From positions 1 through 9,081 of the forward strand of contig DMQP01000107.1 in NCBI GenBank assembly GCA_003455655.1: a stretch of 9,081 nucleotides of DNA, given 5' to 3'. The number at the start of each line of letters is the position of its first letter. Positions within the stretch are counted from its first letter, which is position 1. Below the pieces are notes generated by a model that saw nothing but the letters and a program-made list of their open reading frames with translations, did no database searches and was not told the DNA's origin. Made by a program: the position numbers and the translations under genes. Origin of the DNA: Treponema sp. GTDB lineage: Bacteria; Spirochaetota; Spirochaetia; Treponematales; Treponemataceae. Shown piece after piece: positions 6,743 through 9,081 of the stretch.

Positions 6743-7447
6743 ATGAAGTACCGTACCTTTATTCGCAAACTGTCGCTGGGCCAAGATGACCTTGAACAGA
6801 TTAAACATGCGGTTCAGGAAGCAGAAGCAAAAACCTCTGGCGAAATAGCGCTTGCCATTATTCCCGAAAGTGCCTCTTATGCCTTTTGGGAACTGCTTAT
6901 GGCACTGGTAACTTCAATTCTTTTACTGACGGCGGTGTTCCCTCTGGCAGACAGTGTGTATGCATGGCTTTCTAGACTTGCTTGGGGAGAGCGACCTTGG
7001 TATTTGGTTGCTTTCTATTTGCTTTTGTGTGCGGTTTCGGTAGGGCTTTTGTATGTAGCTTACAACATTCCTTTTATAGATTCACTCATTGTTCCTCAGC
7101 GTGCAAAAGATCATGCAGTGTATGCAAGAGCAATGAGGTACTTTACCGAAAGTGGTGTGTATGCAACAACAAGTCATTCGGGCATTCTTATTTTTGTTTC
7201 GTATTTTGAACATCAGGTTCGCATTGTTGCAGACCGTGGCATAAGTCAAAAAATTTCACAGGACTTGTGGAATCTAATTGCAGATGAAATGGCGGAACAA
7301 CTTGCAAAGAAAAATGTGAAAGAAGCTTTTCTTGGTGCGGTAACTCGTGCTGGAGATTTACTTGCTGAATATTTTCCTTCGCAAGGACAAAAACAAAATG
7401 AATTGAGTGATGGTCTTGTTATTCTGGAGAATGATGTATGGGCGTAA
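6743..7447 (+). CDS. TPM-domain membrane protein with internal transmembrane hairpin
   Basis: The 234-residue product has a first TPM-type element at about 20-41 (IKHAVQEAEAKTSGEIALAII). Two transmembrane helices follow (about 48-69 and 87-108), then the remainder of the domain at about 123-210. The core signature there is SGILIFVSYFEHQVRIVADRGISQKI, followed by WNLIADEMAEQLAKKNVKEAFLGAVTRAGDLL. The membrane hairpin is thus inserted within the domain, a layout known in the LemA-associated TPM (PF04536) group. Unlike the next gene product it has no signal peptide and no Gly-rich tail. TPM domains occur in phosphatase-like and photosystem-repair proteins, but the biochemical role of this bacterial branch is not established. 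The ATG at 6743 comes 3 nt after the lemA stop with no visible Shine-Dalgarno, pointing to translational coupling. The gene overlaps the next one by 10 nt. Confidence 0.85.
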   Translation: MKYRTFIRKLSLGQDDLEQIKHAVQEAEAKTSGEIALAIIPESASYAFWELLMALVTSILLLTAVFPLADSVYAWLSRLAWGERPWYLVAFYLLLCAVSVGLLYVAYNIPFIDSLIVPQRAKDHAVYARAMRYFTESGVYATTSHSGILIFVSYFEHQVRIVADRGISQKISQDLWNLIADEMAEQLAKKNVKEAFLGAVTRAGDLLAEYFPSQGQKQNELSDGLVILENDVWA

Positions 7448-8343
7448 AGAAAAATAACAAACCCTTTGGCGGACTTATTGTTATGTTGCTGTGGGTGCTT
7501 GTTCCTTTTTTGGCAGTACGATCATGTACGTCAAAATCAGAAGCTCAAGTCAAAGCAACAGAGCCTGTCGTTACCGAGACAAGTAGTGAAGAGCAAACTC
7601 AAACGGTAAATCTTTCTGACTATACGGTTTCAAATGATGGTTCTTACGCAAAGACCTATAGTCAAGACAGTAAGGGTTTGTATGAACTTACGGGACCTGT
7701 CATGGATGTTGCGCATATTCTTTCCGAAAGTGAATACTATCAGCTTAATTCATTTCTTCTTAACCTTTCTGAAAAAACAGGAGCACAAATTGTTGTGCTT
7801 ACCGTTCCAAACCTTAACGGCCTTGCAATCGAAACATTCAGTATTGAACATGCAACAAAGTGGGAGTTGGGACAAAAGGGTGTAGATAATGGTGTGCTGC
7901 TTACTGTTGCTATGCAGGAACATGACATTCGTATTGAAACTGGTTACGGAGCAGAAGGTTCTTTAACTGATGCTAAGTGTGCACGCATAATTCGAAATGT
8001 TATAGCGCCAGCTTTCCAGCAGGGAAAGTATGGAGAGGGCATTATTTCTGCTGTTGAAAATATGGCAGGAATTTTACAAGATGATCCTTCTCTTGTTACC
8101 ATAAGTGAAGAAGAAACAGATGCAACTCCAGCACTGATTGCTATGGGCGTTTTCTTTGTCTTTATGGTTATAATGATTATACTTGCGGCGACACATTCAA
8201 AAGCAGGTTTTGCTGGTGGTCCTCGCGTAACAAGTATTCCCACTTCTATGTTCAATAGTTCTTTTGGTAGTAGTTCTGGCGGATTTTCTTTCCACGGTGG
8301 TGGCGGAAGTTTCGGCGGTGGGGGAGCAAGCGGAAGATGGTAA
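7438..8343 (+). CDS. YgcG-like TPM-domain protein with Gly-rich C-terminal tail
   Basis: The 301-residue protein starts with an N-terminal membrane segment (about 11-28, ending VRSC). That may be a signal anchor, or a non-canonical lipobox at Cys30. A Glu/Thr/Ser-rich linker of about 50 residues follows. The TPM domain spans about 84-215, with PVMDVAHILSESEYYQLNSFL, TGAQIVVLTVPNLNG, IEHATKWELGQKGVDNGVLLTVAMQEHDIRIETGYG (the characteristic core) and APAFQQGKYGEGIISAV. A second membrane helix lies at about 232-250. The tail is Ser/Gly-rich (SFGSSSGGFSFHGGGGSFG, then GGGASGRW), the usual ending of YgcG-type proteins. Its TPM domain is predicted on the periplasmic side. GGAGA (7426-7430), 7 nt before the ATG at 7438, supports the start inside the previous gene. 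It is the last gene of the lemA operon, and its final codons form part of a large inverted repeat. Confidence 0.9.
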   Translation: MGVKKNNKPFGGLIVMLLWVLVPFLAVRSCTSKSEAQVKATEPVVTETSSEEQTQTVNLSDYTVSNDGSYAKTYSQDSKGLYELTGPVMDVAHILSESEYYQLNSFLLNLSEKTGAQIVVLTVPNLNGLAIETFSIEHATKWELGQKGVDNGVLLTVAMQEHDIRIETGYGAEGSLTDAKCARIIRNVIAPAFQQGKYGEGIISAVENMAGILQDDPSLVTISEEETDATPALIAMGVFFVFMVIMIILAATHSKAGFAGGPRVTSIPTSMFNSSFGSSSGGFSFHGGGGSFGGGGASGRW

Positions 8344-8380
8344 AAAAAATGCTACGCATTTTTTTTACCATCTTCCTTGC
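8326..8380 (+). terminator. Large inverted repeat overlapping the 3' end of the YgcG-like gene; likely terminator or hairpin element
   Basis: A 21-nt left arm (8332-8352) is perfectly complementary to the right arm (8356-8376) around the loop TAC (8353-8355). Four more pairs (GCAA 8326-8329 with TTGC 8377-8380) extend the stem past a 2-nt bulge. The left arm holds the last codons GGA AGA TGG TAA. Eight A and eight T residues lie inside the stem, so either strand yields a hairpin containing a U run. Termination of the lemA operon is a reasonable inference, but a repeat-element origin is equally possible. Confidence 0.7.
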
Positions 8381-8408
8381 GAGAATTTTTGCTTTGCAAA
8401 AATTCTCG
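8380..8408. repeat. Second perfect hairpin, 13-bp stem and 3-nt loop
   Basis: Arm 8380-8392 (CGAGAATTTTTGC) is perfectly complementary to arm 8396-8408 (GCAAAAATTCTCG), with loop TTT. It directly abuts the first inverted repeat, sharing base 8380, and has the same plan: a GC-capped tip (TGC-loop-GCA) above an A/T run. It could be a second terminator or part of one palindromic element with the preceding hairpin. Confidence 0.7.
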
Positions 8409-8471
8409 GCGGTATATGCGGAATAACATCTGCTTTTGTTCAGTAAGCTGACTGAGACTGAGTGGGGCAGG

Positions 8472-8500
8472 TTGAAAAAATCGCGGTTTTGCGCTATGGT
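8472..8500 (+). promoter_or_regulatory. Candidate dnaX promoter, placed for a leaderless transcript
   Basis: TTGAAA (8472-8477, 5/6 match to -35), a 17-nt spacer and TATGGT (8495-8500, 4/6 match to -10) form the best sigma-70-like site near dnaX. Only six bases (8501-8506) separate it from the ATG, so transcription would begin at or beside the first base of the start codon. Confidence 0.45.
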
Positions 8501-8506
8501 TAGTCT

Positions 8507-9081
8507 ATGGCTTATGAAGTTACGGCGACCAGACGAAGGCCGCAAAGATTTGAAGATTTAGTGGGACAGGAATTTGTTGCTGACACTTTACGCAATTCCT
8601 TGCAGAATAATCGCATTGCCCACGCATACCTTTTTACTGGCCCTCGCGGTTGTGGAAAAACCTCTACTGCTCGAATTCTTGCAAAAGCCCTTAACTGTCA
8701 AAACGGTCCGACTGCAAGTCCTTGCGGTCAGTGTTCTGCTTGTAAAGAAATTACTGCTGGTTCTTCACTTGATGTAATAGAAATAGACGGTGCTTCAAAC
8801 AACGGCGTTAATGATGTTCGCCAAATAAAAGATGAAGTTCTTTTTCCGCCTAACTCAAGCCGATACAAAATCTACATTATAGACGAAGTTCACATGTTGT
8901 CAGAAAGCGCATTCAATGCACTTTTAAAAACAATAGAAGAGCCGCCGCCATACGCCATATTTATTTTTGCAACTACAGAACTGCAAAAAGTTCCTGCAAC
9001 TATAAAGAGTCGTTGTCAGCAGTTTAACTTCCGCCTTGTTCCCATAGAAAAAGTAAAAGAACAACTTGCTATTGCCGCCCA
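8507..9081 (+). CDS. dnaX: DNA polymerase III subunit tau/gamma (clamp loader ATPase), 3' end missing
   Basis: The first 191 residues are present and the gene runs off the window. The product is the AAA+ motor of the clamp loader, which opens and loads the beta sliding clamp onto primed DNA using ATP. Visible motifs: the N-terminal [14 protein letters not shown] typical of DnaX; Walker A GPRGCGKT (45-52); a zinc site with Cys64, Cys73, Cys76 and Cys79; [13 protein letters not shown] (93-105); Walker B DEVH (126-129); LLKTIEEPP (139-147); sensor I region FATTE (154-158); and SRC (168-170), with Arg169 as the arginine finger. The tau-specific part and any frameshift site for gamma lie beyond the window. 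The ATG at 8507 is the only option, because an in-frame TAG is at 8501-8503. There is no Shine-Dalgarno, which fits a leaderless start. It is separated from the lemA operon by hairpins and appears to have its own promoter. Confidence 0.95.
   Translation, partial: MAYEVTATRRRPQRFEDLVGQEFVADTLRNSLQNNRIAHAYLFTGPRGCGKTSTARILAKALNCQNGPTASPCGQCSACKEITAGSSLDVIEIDGASNNGVNDVRQIKDEVLFPPNSSRYKIYIIDEVHMLSESAFNALLKTIEEPPPYAIFIFATTELQKVPATIKSRCQQFNFRLVPIEKVKEQLAIAA

Noticed and set aside
8450..8462. Tandem GACTGA x2 repeat, with a weak TCAGT/ACTGA stem at 8440-8455
   Set aside because: Two copies of a 6-mer and a 5-bp stem are within chance expectation and have no clear role.
8344..8506. Possible SRP RNA (ffs) or tRNA gene, since small RNA genes often sit just before dnaX
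   Set aside because: No SRP domain IV signature (GGAAGCAGC-type loop) and no T-loop GTTCRA are present. The first half of the spacer is taken by the two hairpins, and the rest is too short and unstructured.
8252..8545. Minus-strand open frame across the hairpins and into dnaX
   Set aside because: Its translation repeats the palindromes (NFCKAKIL-type segments) and overlaps dnaX and the YgcG-like gene; it is a by-product of the inverted repeats.
1..9081. CRISPR arrays, phage genes, insertion sequences or rRNA/tRNA genes
   Set aside because: No regularly spaced repeats, transposase or integrase motifs, or conserved RNA signatures were found on either strand.

Overview
The window looks like ordinary chromosome from a host-associated spirochaete of the Treponema type. 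This is inferred from gene content, not from a marker gene: a trypanosome/plant-like 6-phosphofructokinase, several lipoproteins with short lipoboxes (LLSC, LTGC, FTGC), a secreted FGE-sulfatase (SUMF1) domain protein with Ig-like modules, a lemA-TPM-TPM cassette, and dnaX. Base composition is AT-leaning, nearly all stop codons are TAA, and the genes are tightly packed.

Left part (1-2914, + strand). The window opens inside a large protein with Ig/FnIII-like modules and a C-terminal FGE-sulfatase domain. Ten bases later comes a lipoprotein of the endonuclease/exonuclease/phosphatase (EEP) superfamily with its own good Shine-Dalgarno. The two probably form one transcription unit acting at or outside the cytoplasmic membrane.

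Middle (2916-5968, - strand). Three co-directional genes, read from right to left: a phosphofructokinase, a 154-residue lipoprotein of unknown function, and a D12-class adenine-N6 DNA methyltransferase. The methyltransferase start is buried 35 nt inside the lipoprotein gene, and its stop lies 1 nt from the stop of the convergent EEP gene. No restriction endonuclease is visible, so the methyltransferase looks like an orphan.

Divergent spacer (5969-6154). A 186-bp AT-rich spacer separates the phosphofructokinase operon from the lemA operon. It carries weak candidate promoters for both directions, which share a small palindrome.

Right part (6155-9081, + strand). LemA lipoprotein, a TPM-domain membrane protein with a transmembrane hairpin inside the domain, and a YgcG-like TPM protein with a Gly-rich tail are coupled (3-nt gap, then 10-nt overlap). 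The end of the YgcG-like gene forms the left arm of a 21-bp perfect inverted repeat with a 3-nt loop. It is followed directly by a second perfect 13-bp hairpin. After 63 bp comes a promoter-like sequence placed so that the dnaX transcript would start at or next to the dnaX ATG. dnaX (DNA polymerase III tau/gamma) runs off the right edge.

I see no phage, transposase, CRISPR, tRNA or rRNA. The most interesting signals are the paired hairpins at 8326-8408, the apparent leaderless dnaX start, the buried methyltransferase start, and an FGE-like domain that keeps only one of the two catalytic cysteines. None of these amounts to a convincing new system from the sequence alone.
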